Part shown: piece after piece, positions 1 to 7,099 of the stretch
How the letters are laid out: every line of letters begins with the position of its first letter
How positions within the stretch are numbered: the stretch's first letter is position 1
DNA from: an uncultured Erysipelotrichaceae bacterium
Lineage (GTDB): Bacteria; Bacillota_I; Bacilli_A; RF39; UBA660
Direction of reading: 5' to 3'
Length of the DNA stretch: 16,173 bases
Assembly: GCA_902796215.1 (NCBI GenBank)
Contig: CADBNY010000060.1
Coordinates: 1 to 16,173 of the forward strand
The notes under the pieces: model-generated
The model's input: the letters and a program-made list of their open reading frames with translations, nothing else
What the model was told of the DNA's origin: nothing
Databases searched by the model: none
Translations under genes and position numbers: made by a program

Positions 1-53
1 ATATGATATCATACTAAAAAATATATTAGAAAAATATACTAGAAATTTATATC

Positions 54-68
54 AGATTATGATAATCT
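54..68. promoter_or_regulatory. Palindromic operator-like site upstream of the zinc-ribbon gene
   Basis: A perfect inverted repeat, AGATTAT-G-ATAATCT (7-bp arms around one central base), lies just upstream of the AAAGGAG ribosome binding site (77-83). It also contains GATAAT/TATGAT, which could serve as a -10 element, so a repressor bound here would block the promoter. Upstream at 20-45 there are two back-to-back 13-bp direct repeats (AATATATTAGAAA and AATATACTAGAAA), and at 2-13 a 12-bp palindrome. The region is so A+T-rich that chance is a real alternative. Confidence 0.3.
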
Positions 69-92
69 AAAAATAGAAAGGAGTGTAGAAAA

Positions 93-707
93 ATGAAAAA
101 ATGTAAATATTGCCAAGCAGAGATCGCAAAAACCGCAAAAACTTGTCCAAAATGTGGAGGAAAACTTGGAATTCCAGGATGGGCAAAGATACTAATTCTG
201 ATTGTAATTATATTTGGATGTATAGTAGGCTGTGTTGGAAGTTGTTCAAATGCAGTTGATGATGCAGTAAAAGAGACAAAAAATAGTTATAAAGATAAAA
301 ATGGCAAGACTAAGTTTAAAATTAACGAATCATTTGAAAATAAAAAAGAAAAAATAACAATGACAGAAGTTAATACAAATTTTACAGATTATAATGAATA
401 TTTAGGACCTAAAGATGGTAATAAAATTATTGCAGTAAAATTTGAAGTAGAAAACATTAGTAGCGAAAATGATGAATTATATGTTAGTAGCCTTGAATTT
501 AATGGATATGCAGATGGTGTTGCAGTTGACCAATATCTATATGCGGCAGATCAATATAATGATATAACAGCAACAGTAGGAAAAGGTAAAAAAACAGTAG
601 GTTATGTATTATATGAAGTTCCAACGAATGCACAGAAAATAACTATAGAATATAATGCTAATTTTTGGACAGATGGAACTGCAATTGAATTTATTGTTCA
701 AGAATAA
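93..707 (+). CDS. Zinc-ribbon membrane-anchored DUF4352-like protein
   Basis: This 204-residue protein has three visible parts. The N-terminus is a short zinc ribbon with two CxxC knuckles (C4/C7 and C18/C21), of the zinc_ribbon_2 kind. Next is one strongly hydrophobic segment (about residues 31-50) that should cross the membrane, with the zinc ribbon inside. The rest is an extracellular domain (about 73-204) with the alternating strands and the motif 'KFEVENIS' typical of DUF4352/telokin-like immunoglobulin folds. Such proteins are common in Firmicutes; their function is unknown, but cell-envelope sensing or binding is often assumed. The start is supported by AAAGGAG at 77-83. The gene stands alone and ends in a strong hairpin at 709-735. 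Domain layout is confident; biological role is not. Confidence 0.8.
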   Translation: MKKCKYCQAEIAKTAKTCPKCGGKLGIPGWAKILILIVIIFGCIVGCVGSCSNAVDDAVKETKNSYKDKNGKTKFKINESFENKKEKITMTEVNTNFTDYNEYLGPKDGNKIIAVKFEVENISSENDELYVSSLEFNGYADGVAVDQYLYAADQYNDITATVGKGKKTVGYVLYEVPTNAQKITIEYNANFWTDGTAIEFIVQE

Positions 708-708
708 T

Positions 709-741
709 AAATATCCACAAAATCTGTGGATATTTATTTTT
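709..741. terminator. Bidirectional terminator between convergent genes
   Basis: An 11-bp perfect stem (AAATATCCACA / TGTGGATATTT) with a 5-nt loop is followed on the plus strand by a T-rich tail. The zinc-ribbon gene ends at 707 and the minus-strand HTH gene ends at 771, so the symmetric hairpin can terminate both transcripts. Its arms are one mismatch away from the DnaA box consensus TTATCCACA (see findings). Confidence 0.75.
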
Positions 742-769
742 ATGTTATTTTCAACAAAATCTGTGGATA
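717..769. repeat. Duplicated 16-mer carrying DnaA-box-like 9-mers
   Basis: The 16-base string ACAAAATCTGTGGATA occurs exactly at 717-732 and again at 754-769. The second copy, read with base 770, contains TGTGGATAA, the reverse complement of the DnaA box consensus TTATCCACA. The first copy and its hairpin partner (711-719) each differ from the consensus at one position. The repeat may be a duplicated terminator arm or a small DnaA-binding cluster; no replication gene is nearby. Confidence 0.55.
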
Positions 770-770
770 A

Positions 771-1259
771 TTATTCATTTAGTAACTTACAATTATAATC
801 ATATAAGAAATTATTAACAGTATCAACATCGTATATATGCTCTTTAAAACAAAATCGTATAATCAAATCAAAAGTTGTATTCATAGGTAAAGAATATGAA
901 GCACTACTTAGCAAATCTTCTATTTCTTCTTCATTTAAATCTAAAGCTAATCCAAATAAAATAATAGTCTCCTTAGAAGGATGATAATCTTTATTACCAC
1001 GAATCTTACTAAACAATCTTCTATCAATATTGACTTTATTATATACATCAGCATCCTTTAAGCCTCTTTCATCAATCAACCTAAACAATTTCATTTGAAA
1101 AGTATTTTCATCTTTATTTTTTTTTATAAAAGTATCGATGTTTTCAGAACAACATTCATAATCAACAAAATTAGCAAAAGTTCCTTCCTTAAAAGTGCTT
1201 TTTTTAGCCGGTTTTAAATATTGATCTAAATACAATTTTAGTTTCTCTTTTATGTCCAT
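771..1259 (-). CDS. HTH-like protein paired with the divergent vWA gene
   Basis: This 162-residue protein of unknown function has a poorly conserved lysine-rich N-terminal half and a C-terminal half (about 57-160) that matches, from memory, a widespread uncharacterised Firmicutes helical domain. Its hallmarks are 'FRLIDERG', then 'DVYNKVNIDRRLFSKI' (a lambda-repressor/XRE-like recognition region), 'KPSKET'-type 'HPSKETIILFGLALDLN', and a last segment like 'FDLIIRFC'. The same domain occurs elsewhere fused to macro domains or beside vWA proteins, which fits its divergent vWA neighbour here. DNA binding is inferred, not shown. The start is supported by GAAAGGAG on the minus strand just upstream (about 1265-1272). 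An extended -10 on the minus strand lies at 1306-1314. It could autoregulate the shared promoter region. Confidence 0.75.
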   Translation of the reverse strand: MDIKEKLKLYLDQYLKPAKKSTFKEGTFANFVDYECCSENIDTFIKKNKDENTFQMKLFRLIDERGLKDADVYNKVNIDRRLFSKIRGNKDYHPSKETIILFGLALDLNEEEIEDLLSSASYSLPMNTTFDLIIRFCFKEHIYDVDTVNNFLYDYNCKLLNE

Positions 1260-1305
1260 AAATGTCTCCTTTCAAGTGACCAATTAATTCCTTTTATACG
1301 ATATT

Positions 1306-1314
1306 ATTATAGCA
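1306..1314 (-). promoter_or_regulatory. Extended -10 promoter of the HTH-like gene
   Basis: Read on the minus strand these bases are TGCTATAAT, a perfect extended -10 (TGnTATAAT). No convincing -35 is present, which extended -10 promoters can tolerate. Transcription would start near 1299, giving a leader of about 40 nt. The element touches the region of the vWA ribosome binding site on the other strand, so the two divergent genes should interfere with or regulate each other. Confidence 0.5.
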
Positions 1315-1332
1315 GAAAAGGAGATGAAAGAA

Positions 1333-1947
1333 ATGAAAAAAGAAAAGAAATTAGATATTGTCTTTATACTAGACAAAAGTGGATCAATGGGAGGACAAGA
1401 AGAAAATACGATAGGAAGCTTTAATGAATATCTTGAAAAAGAAAAGAAAAACAACTATAAGACTTACATTACTACAGTATTATTTAGTGACAATTATAGT
1501 ATTCTTCATGATAGAATTGAGGCCTCAAAAGTAAGAAAAATAACAGAAAAGGATTACTATGTAGGAGGATGTACAGCTTTATATGATGCTTTAGGCAATA
1601 CAATTCAAAGTATAAAAGAACAAAACACAGACAAAGTATTATTTATCATTATCACAGATGGATATGAAAACGCCTCAAAAGAATACAAAAAAGATGATAT
1701 AAAAAGACTAATTAAAAAAAATAGTAATTATGAATTTATATATATAGGAGCAGATATTGATTCATATGCCGCTGGTAATAATATTGGTATTAATAGTAAC
1801 AATATAGCAAATTTCAAAAAAGATAAAAAAGGTACAACCAAATTATTTGAAGCAGTTCAATGTTTTGAAGAATCTATGATGGGAGAAAGCCTAGCAAGTA
1901 CAAAATGGAAAGAAGAACTAGATGAATATATAAAAAATAATAAATAA
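1333..1947 (+). CDS. Stand-alone vWA (MIDAS) domain protein
   Basis: A soluble 204-residue protein consisting of one von Willebrand factor A domain. Strand 1 carries the metal-ion-dependent adhesion site motif DKSGS (residues 14-18), followed by the conserved Thr in 'GGCTALYDALG' and the Asp in 'IIITDGYENAS', so the metal site looks complete. There is no signal peptide or membrane helix, so it acts in the cytoplasm, like TerY-type vWA proteins that assemble protein complexes. The ATG at 1324 is possible but abuts the AGGAG at 1319-1323 with no spacer. The ATG at 1333 has 9-nt spacing and is preferred. It is transcribed divergently from the HTH-like gene and ends in a good hairpin at 1967-1996. 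The partner or target is unknown. Confidence 0.85.
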   Translation: MKKEKKLDIVFILDKSGSMGGQEENTIGSFNEYLEKEKKNNYKTYITTVLFSDNYSILHDRIEASKVRKITEKDYYVGGCTALYDALGNTIQSIKEQNTDKVLFIIITDGYENASKEYKKDDIKRLIKKNSNYEFIYIGADIDSYAAGNNIGINSNNIANFKKDKKGTTKLFEAVQCFEESMMGESLASTKWKEELDEYIKNNK

Positions 1948-1966
1948 GCATAAAGACCTCTAAAAT

Positions 1967-1996
1967 ACATCTGAAAGAAAATTTCAGGTGTTTTTT
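1967..1996 (+). terminator. Rho-independent terminator after the vWA gene
   Basis: Stem ACATCTGAAA / TTTCAGGTGT (10 bp including one G-U pair), loop GAAAA, then a run of T ending at 1996. It separates the accessory patch from the glycolytic genes. Confidence 0.85.
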
Positions 1997-2017
1997 ATGT
2001 AAAATTATTAATTTTAT

Positions 2018-2047
2018 TTGACAATAATAAGAAAAATAGAAAATAAT
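2018..2047 (+). promoter_or_regulatory. Probable promoter of gap
   Basis: A perfect -35 TTGACA (2018-2023) is followed after 18 bp by AATAAT (2042-2047), placing the start site near 2054, just before AAGGAG (2064-2069). A perfect TATAAT at 2052-2057 is eye-catching, but it would start transcription inside the ribosome binding site and lies 28 bp from the -35. Confidence 0.5.
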
Positions 2048-2077
2048 AATGTATAATGATAATAAGGAGATGATTAA

Positions 2078-3082
2078 ATGATTAGAGTAGCAATTAATGG
2101 ATTCGGAAGAATTGGAAGATTATGCTTTAGACTAATGGAAGAAAATGAAGAATTTGAAGTTGTTGCAGTAAATGATTTAACAGATGCTGATCAATTAGCT
2201 TATTTACTAAAGTATGATACAAATCATAGAAACTATAGAATTGATGAAATTCATGCTGATGGAGAATACATTGTTGTTGGAAAAAGACGTGTAAAAGTCT
2301 ATGCTGAAAAAGATCCAGCAATGTTACCATGGAAGGATTTAAATATTGATGTTGTTTTTGAATGTACAGGTTTATTTACATCAGAAGAAAAAGCAATGGC
2401 TCATATTAATGCCGGAGCAAAACACGTTATTATTTCAGCTCCTGCCAGTGGAGACTTAAAAACAATTGTTTACAATGTAAATCACAAAATATTAACAGGG
2501 GATGAAAAGATAATTAGTGCAGCCTCATGTACAACAAACTGTCTAGCCCCAGTAGTAGATGTTTTAGATAAGGAATTCGGAATTGTAAAGGGATTTATGA
2601 CAACTGTACATGCCTATACAAACGATCAAGCATCACTTGACATTGCTCATAAAAAAGGACACATGGCACGTCGTGGAAGGGCATGTGCTGCAAACATTGT
2701 ACCTGCATCAACAGGAGCAGCTTCTGCTATTGGATTAGTTTGCCCAAACTTAGCAGGAAAACTTGATGGAACTGCTATGAGAGTGCCAGTACCAACTGGT
2801 TCAGTTATAGACTTAGTTTTAGAACTTGGAAAAAATACAACAAAAGAAGAAATTAATGAGGTATTAAAAAAACATACAAATGAGACAATGGAATTTACAA
2901 TGGACCCAATTGTATCAAGTGATATTATTGGTAGACGCTGTGGATCTTTAATAGATGGCCTATTAACAAATGTATTAGATGTTGATGGAAAACAACTTGT
3001 TAAAGTAGTATCTTGGTATGACAACGAAATGAGTTATACTGCTCAAATGGTTAGAACTGCAAAATATTTAATGAATAAGTAA
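2078..3082 (+). CDS. gap: Glyceraldehyde-3-phosphate dehydrogenase
   Basis: This 334-residue enzyme converts glyceraldehyde 3-phosphate, phosphate and NAD+ into 1,3-bisphosphoglycerate in the cytoplasm. The Rossmann NAD-binding motif INGFGRIGR is at residues 6-14. The catalytic Cys151 sits in 'SAASCTTNC' and the base His178 in 'TTVHAYTNDQ'. 'VPVPTGSV' and the C-terminal 'WYDNEMSYTAQMV' are also typical. Length is normal for the family. Asp33 after the second strand suggests NAD+ rather than NADP+ preference. The segment after 'YTNDQ' ('ASLDIAHKKGHMARRGRACAANIVP') reads somewhat differently from the commoner 'HxDLRRARAA' form. AAGGAG lies 8 nt before the ATG. It has its own promoter and is followed by a weak terminator-like hairpin, then pgk, the next glycolytic step. 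Confidence 0.98.
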   Translation: MIRVAINGFGRIGRLCFRLMEENEEFEVVAVNDLTDADQLAYLLKYDTNHRNYRIDEIHADGEYIVVGKRRVKVYAEKDPAMLPWKDLNIDVVFECTGLFTSEEKAMAHINAGAKHVIISAPASGDLKTIVYNVNHKILTGDEKIISAASCTTNCLAPVVDVLDKEFGIVKGFMTTVHAYTNDQASLDIAHKKGHMARRGRACAANIVPASTGAASAIGLVCPNLAGKLDGTAMRVPVPTGSVIDLVLELGKNTTKEEINEVLKKHTNETMEFTMDPIVSSDIIGRRCGSLIDGLLTNVLDVDGKQLVKVVSWYDNEMSYTAQMVRTAKYLMNK

Positions 3083-3115
3083 AAAAGGAAGAATAATAAT
3101 GAATTCCTTTTTTTT
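3081..3115 (+). terminator. A-rich hairpin and U-tract between gap and pgk
   Basis: AAAAAAGGAA (3081-3090) can pair with TTCCTTTTTT (3104-3113) across a 13-nt loop, followed by more T. Most pairs are A-U, so termination is likely partial, allowing some read-through into pgk. The pgk gene also has its own promoter. Confidence 0.5.
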
Positions 3116-3127
3116 GCGAATAAAAAA

Positions 3128-3136
3128 TGATATACT
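3128..3136 (+). promoter_or_regulatory. Extended -10 promoter of pgk
   Basis: TGATATACT is an extended -10 (TGnTATACT), giving a start near 3143, just before AGGAG (3147-3151). An alternative is TTGCGA (3114-3119) with 17-bp spacing to TATAAT (3137-3142), but that start would fall inside the ribosome binding site. Confidence 0.45.
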
Positions 3137-3159
3137 TATAATGAATAGGAGAATTAGGG

Positions 3160-4338
3160 ATGACAACAATAAAAGATTTAAATATAACAAATAAGAAAGT
3201 AATAATAAGATGTGATTTTAATGTACCAATAAAAGATGACAAAATAGTAGATGATACAAGAATAAAAGAATCACTAGAAACAATAAAATATTGTTTAGAA
3301 AATAACTGTAAAGTAATCTTACTATCACACTTAGGAAGGATAAAAGAAAAAAAAGACTTAGAAAAGAACAATTTATCTCCGGTAGCAAGACACTTATCAA
3401 AATTACTAAATAAAGAAGTATTATTTAGTGAAACAACTCGAGGAAAAGAACTAGAAAACATAATAGAAAATATGAATTTTAAGGATGTGCTACTAATTCA
3501 AAATACAAGATATGAAGATTTAGATGGCAAAAAAGAAAGTGGAAATGATGAAGAATTAGGTAAGTACTGGGCATCACTAGGAGAAATATTTATCAATGAT
3601 GCCTTTGGAACAGCACATAGAGCACATGCATCAAATGTAGGTATAGCTTCTAATTTACCTAGTGCCATAGGTTTTTTAATTGAAAAAGAACTAAAAGCAC
3701 TATCAATTCTAGAAAGACCACCTCATCCGTTTATCGTAATTCTTGGAGGAGCAAAAGTTGCTGATAAAATTGGTGTAATTGAAAAATTAGTTACAAAAGC
3801 TGATAAAATATTAATTGGTGGAGGAATGGCATTTACTTTTTTAAAAGCAAAAGGCTATGAAATAGGAAAATCTATTTTAGACGAAGAAAGTATTGATTTT
3901 TGTAAAAAAATATTAAAAGACTATGATGCTAAGATTATATTACCAAAAGATTTTGCGGTATCAAAAGAATATACAAATGCCCAACCTTATCAAGAAAAAG
4001 ATATTGAAAACCTACAAAAAGATGAAATGGGATTAGATATTGGTTCAAAAACAAGAAAACTTTTCGAAGAAAATATAGAAAAAGCATCAATTGTTATGTG
4101 GAACGGACCGCTAGGAGTATATGAATTTGATAAATATAGGAAAAGTACAGATATAATACTAAAATATATAGTAGAAAATAAGATAAAAACAATTTTAGGT
4201 GGAGGAGATATTGTTGCAGCTGCAACGACAGCAGGATATAAAGAAAAAGTATATCATGCATCTACCGGTGGTGGAGCGACTCTAGAATATTTAGAGGGAA
4301 AAGAATTACCAGGTATAGAAATAATAAAAAGAAAATAG
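3160..4338 (+). CDS. pgk: Phosphoglycerate kinase
   Basis: This 392-residue cytoplasmic kinase transfers phosphate from 1,3-bisphosphoglycerate to ADP, the first ATP-yielding step of glycolysis. Visible family motifs are RCDFNVPI (residues 18-25), 'LLSHLGR', 'NDAFGTAHRAHAS' (substrate binding), 'ILGGAKVADKIGVIEKL' at the hinge, 'GGGMAFTF', 'WNGPLGVYEF' and the C-terminal nucleotide loop 'GGGDIVAAA' plus 'STGGGATLEYLEG'. Length is normal. AGGAG (3147-3151) with 8-nt spacing fixes the ATG. It heads a run of five genes (3160-7778) in one direction with gaps of 24 nt or less, or overlaps, up to tpiA. Confidence 0.98.
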   Translation: MTTIKDLNITNKKVIIRCDFNVPIKDDKIVDDTRIKESLETIKYCLENNCKVILLSHLGRIKEKKDLEKNNLSPVARHLSKLLNKEVLFSETTRGKELENIIENMNFKDVLLIQNTRYEDLDGKKESGNDEELGKYWASLGEIFINDAFGTAHRAHASNVGIASNLPSAIGFLIEKELKALSILERPPHPFIVILGGAKVADKIGVIEKLVTKADKILIGGGMAFTFLKAKGYEIGKSILDEESIDFCKKILKDYDAKIILPKDFAVSKEYTNAQPYQEKDIENLQKDEMGLDIGSKTRKLFEENIEKASIVMWNGPLGVYEFDKYRKSTDIILKYIVENKIKTILGGGDIVAAATTAGYKEKVYHASTGGGATLEYLEGKELPGIEIIKRK

Positions 4339-4358
4339 TAATTAAGTGGGTGATGGTT

Positions 4359-4826
4359 TTGAGTAAAGAAAAATTATTTATTGCAGATCCATATAATGAT
4401 ACACACATTAAAGCAATTATAAACTTTGAAAAGGAAAACAACATAGAAAAAAAGATATCAGAAGAATTAGAAAGAATAAAAAGTAGTACTCCAAGGAAGC
4501 AGTATATAGAAAATGTTGAAAACTCAAATGATTTATCACTATATATATATTTAGAAGAGGAAAATAAAATAAAAGATGGATGCTTTATTCAAGGTGTAAA
4601 AGATATAAAAAAGTGTAAGATAGTATTTGCCCCAATACATACTCTATCAAGAAAGAAAATGATACGATTAGTAGAGAAATATGCTTTTAAAATATTAGGA
4701 ATGGAAGAAGTATTCTTAGAAGTAGATCAAAGAGACAAAACTACCATAACTTATTTAGAATCTAGATATGAAAATCTAGGAGAAGATAATGAAAAAATAT
4801 TATTTTTAAAAGAAAAAAAGAAATAA
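4359..4826 (+). CDS. GNAT-fold-like small protein, substrate unknown
   Basis: A charged soluble protein of about 155 residues. The C-terminal half reads like a GNAT acyltransferase core: strand 'KCKIVFAPI', helix 'RKKMIRLVEKYAFKILGMEEV', strand 'VFLEVDQRD', then 'TITYLESRYENLGE', resembling the usual V.L.V..xN..ai..yek.GF..lG pattern. The glycine-rich acetyl-CoA loop (R/Q-x-x-G-x-G/A) is not recognisable, so it may be a degenerate or divergent member. Starts at GTG 4350 and ATG 4353 are open, but GGGTGAT (4348-4354) pairs well with the 16S tail at optimal distance from TTG 4359, which I prefer. It sits 20 nt after pgk and 24 nt before the membrane protein, so it belongs to that operon. Function unassigned. 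Confidence 0.6.
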   Translation: MSKEKLFIADPYNDTHIKAIINFEKENNIEKKISEELERIKSSTPRKQYIENVENSNDLSLYIYLEEENKIKDGCFIQGVKDIKKCKIVFAPIHTLSRKKMIRLVEKYAFKILGMEEVFLEVDQRDKTTITYLESRYENLGEDNEKILFLKEKKK

Positions 4827-4850
4827 AAGGAAGAAATAGGGAAAGATAAT

Positions 4851-5852
4851 ATGAAAATTCTGGATAATTTAAAGAAAAATACAATACTATTATTAAGTAT
4901 TACCTTAATAGTATTGTATATTATATTGAAAGATGATTTTTATGACATAATAAACATATTACAAAATCTAGATATAAAATTTATTTTGTTAGCCATCTTA
5001 TTTTTCTTTTTATCTGTTGCAATAAAAGGATATGCAAATTACAAAATAATAAATGATAAGGAAAAAATAAGTTTAAAGGAAGCAATAAAACATAATTTAA
5101 TTACTCAATTTTTTAACGGAATTACTCCATTTTCAACAGGTGGACAACCAATGGAAATTTATATGTTAACAGAACATAATATTTCTGTTTCAAAAGCCAC
5201 TAATCAAACAATACAAAGTTTTATATTCTATCAAATTGCTTTAGTAATATGTGGTGCCTTAGCTGTTATTTATAATTTTATCTTTCATCTTTTCCCAAAA
5301 GTAACGATATTAAGACACTTAGTGCAGTTAGGATTTATTATTAATATTGCAGTTGTTATAGTATTAATAATAATTTCTTATTCAAAAGGGATTACAAAAA
5401 AAATAGGAAATATCATAATAAAAATATTAAAAAAATTAAGAATAAAAACAGATGAGAAAAAAATAGAAAAAGTATTTGACGAATACTATGAAGGCTTTCA
5501 AGAAATAAAATCAAGAAGAGGATTGTTTCCTATGGGAATTATACTAAACATTGCTAGTTTATTATGTCTATATATAGTACCTCTATTTATTCTTTATAGT
5601 ATGAGAGATTTTATGAGTATAAGTGCCGTAGAAACAGTAACAGCCTCTGCTTATGTTTATATCATCGGAGCATTTGTTCCAGTACCAGGAGCTAGTGGTG
5701 GTATTGAATATGGGTTTACCCAAATATTTGGTAACTTTATCTATTCAAATAAACTATCAGCTACATTACTTTTATGGAGATTTATTACTTATTTTGTAGG
5801 AATGATTACTGGAGCAATAGCTTTTAATGCAGAAAAGAAGGAGAAAAAATGA
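4851..5852 (+). CDS. YbhN/MprF-type integral membrane protein (LPG synthase TM family)
   Basis: A 333-residue polytopic membrane protein with about eight hydrophobic segments (near residues 11-27, 43-62, 84-95, 123-147, 158-178, 226-250, 262-280, 304-326). The motifs 'NGITPFSTGGQPMEIYML' (89-106) and 'VPVPGASGGIEYGF' (276-289) are hallmarks of the lysylphosphatidylglycerol-synthase transmembrane family (UPF0104, YbhN), which corresponds to the flippase half of MprF without the aminoacyl-transferase half. Such proteins are thought to move or help export lipids, and are often adjacent to glycolipid glycosyltransferases, as here. The stop overlaps the next start by 4 nt (ATGA), implying translational coupling. 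Translocation of the glycolipid made by the neighbour is an inference. Confidence 0.85.
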   Translation: MKILDNLKKNTILLLSITLIVLYIILKDDFYDIINILQNLDIKFILLAILFFFLSVAIKGYANYKIINDKEKISLKEAIKHNLITQFFNGITPFSTGGQPMEIYMLTEHNISVSKATNQTIQSFIFYQIALVICGALAVIYNFIFHLFPKVTILRHLVQLGFIINIAVVIVLIIISYSKGITKKIGNIIIKILKKLRIKTDEKKIEKVFDEYYEGFQEIKSRRGLFPMGIILNIASLLCLYIVPLFILYSMRDFMSISAVETVTASAYVYIIGAFVPVPGASGGIEYGFTQIFGNFIYSNKLSATLLLWRFITYFVGMITGAIAFNAEKKEKK

Positions 5853-7099
5853 GAATTGGAATATTTACAGAAACATATACGCCATATATTAGTGGTCTAG
5901 TAACAAGCGAAGTAATGCTAAAAAAAGCCCTAGAAAAGCAAGGGCATGAAGTATATGTAGTAACAGCCAACTTAGAAAGTTTTAAGTATGAGTATGATGA
6001 GAAAGAAAAAGTTTTAAAAATACCAGGAATTCCAACTGGAATTTATGATTCAAGACTAAGTAGCATTTACCCGGTACGTGCTGTAAATAAAATTAAAAAC
6101 TGGAAGTTAGATGTCATTCATTCTCAAACAGAATTTGCAATAGGTACCTTTGCTAGAATCTTTGCCAAACAATATAATATAGCTCTAGTTCACACATATC
6201 ATACAATGTATGAAGACTACATATACTATATAACAAAAGGATATTTTAAAAGGTCAAGTAAAAAACTTTTAGAGTATTTCACAAAGTTTTATTGTGACAC
6301 AACCGCAACAGAATTAATTGTTCCAACAAATAAAACATATAAACTATTTAAAGAAAAATATAAATTTAAAAAAAATATTAACATTATTCCAACAGGAATT
6401 GAAGTAGAAAGATTTTACAAAGAAAATATAAGTCAAAACGAAGTAAATGATTTAAGGAAAAATTTAAAATTAGCAAAAAAAGATTTTGTAATTTTATTTG
6501 TAGGACGGCTAGCTGAAGAAAAAAATGTAGAATTTTTAATAGAAGCAGAAAAAGATATTCAAAAAAAGTATAAAAACATAAAATTAATTATTGTTGGAGA
6601 TGGACCGGATAAAGAAAAATATGAAGAATATGCAAAAAAATTAAACTTGGAAGAAAATATTATTTTCACAGGAAAAGTAGCTTGGGATGATATGCCATAC
6701 TATTATCAAGTAGCCAACATTTTCGCAACTGCTTCAAAAACAGAAACACAAGGCTTAACTATTATCGAAGCCATGGCATCAAATGTTGTTCCAATCTGCA
6801 TGAAAGACGAAGCCTTCCAAAGCATGATAACAGAAGAATTAGATGGACTTTTTTTTGAAACAAAAGAAGAATATAAAAAACAAGTTTTCCGTCTTTACGA
6901 AAACAAAGAAGAACGAGAAAGATTTGACAAACAGGCTAGAATTCAAGCAGAAACATACAGTTCAAAATACTATGCTGAAAAAGTTTTAAAAGTATATGAT
7001 AGAGCAATCAAAGAAAAGAAAGAAGAAAATAGATTTGGATTATTTTCAAAAATATCAAAGAAAATAAGGGAGATAAAAAATGATTATAGCACTAAATAA
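5849..7099 (+). CDS. GT4 glycosyltransferase, probable diacylglycerol glucosyltransferase
   Basis: This 416-residue GT-B enzyme belongs to glycosyltransferase family 4. The N-terminal lobe begins MRIGIFTETYTPYISGLV, close to monoglucosyldiacylglycerol synthases such as Acholeplasma alMGS. 'HTYHTMYEDY' (115-124) is also typical. The C-terminal nucleotide-sugar lobe has 'FVGRLAEEKN' (217-226), 'IIVGDGPD' and the EX7E motif with E299 and E307. There is no signal peptide. A basic C-terminal tail (about 390-416, many Lys/Arg) may hold it on the inner membrane face. The likely reaction is UDP-glucose plus diacylglycerol to glucosyl-diacylglycerol, giving bilayer glycolipid or a lipoteichoic acid anchor; sugar and acceptor are inferred. 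It overlaps the preceding membrane protein by 4 nt and tpiA by 20 nt. Confidence 0.85.
   Translation: MRIGIFTETYTPYISGLVTSEVMLKKALEKQGHEVYVVTANLESFKYEYDEKEKVLKIPGIPTGIYDSRLSSIYPVRAVNKIKNWKLDVIHSQTEFAIGTFARIFAKQYNIALVHTYHTMYEDYIYYITKGYFKRSSKKLLEYFTKFYCDTTATELIVPTNKTYKLFKEKYKFKKNINIIPTGIEVERFYKENISQNEVNDLRKNLKLAKKDFVILFVGRLAEEKNVEFLIEAEKDIQKKYKNIKLIIVGDGPDKEKYEEYAKKLNLEENIIFTGKVAWDDMPYYYQVANIFATASKTETQGLTIIEAMASNVVPICMKDEAFQSMITEELDGLFFETKEEYKKQVFRLYENKEERERFDKQARIQAETYSSKYYAEKVLKVYDRAIKEKKEENRFGLFSKISKKIREIKNDYSTK

Noticed and set aside
1324..1332. ATG three codons upstream in the vWA gene
   Set aside because: It abuts AGGAG with no spacer; ATG 1333 has the normal distance.
2052..2057. Perfect TATAAT upstream of gap
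   Set aside because: Transcription from it would start inside the ribosome binding site, and the TTGACA is 28 bp away; AATAAT at 2042-2047 fits better.
2647..3024. Long open frame on the minus strand opposite gap
   Set aside because: It lies wholly within a conserved gene, has no ribosome binding site or recognisable domain, and reflects A+T-rich codon shadows.
5850..5852. TGA stop of the YbhN-type gene as possible Trp codon (Mycoplasma code)
   Set aside because: Tryptophan is TGG throughout, the ATGA overlap is a normal coupling junction, and reading through would add only a short unrelated tail before TAG.
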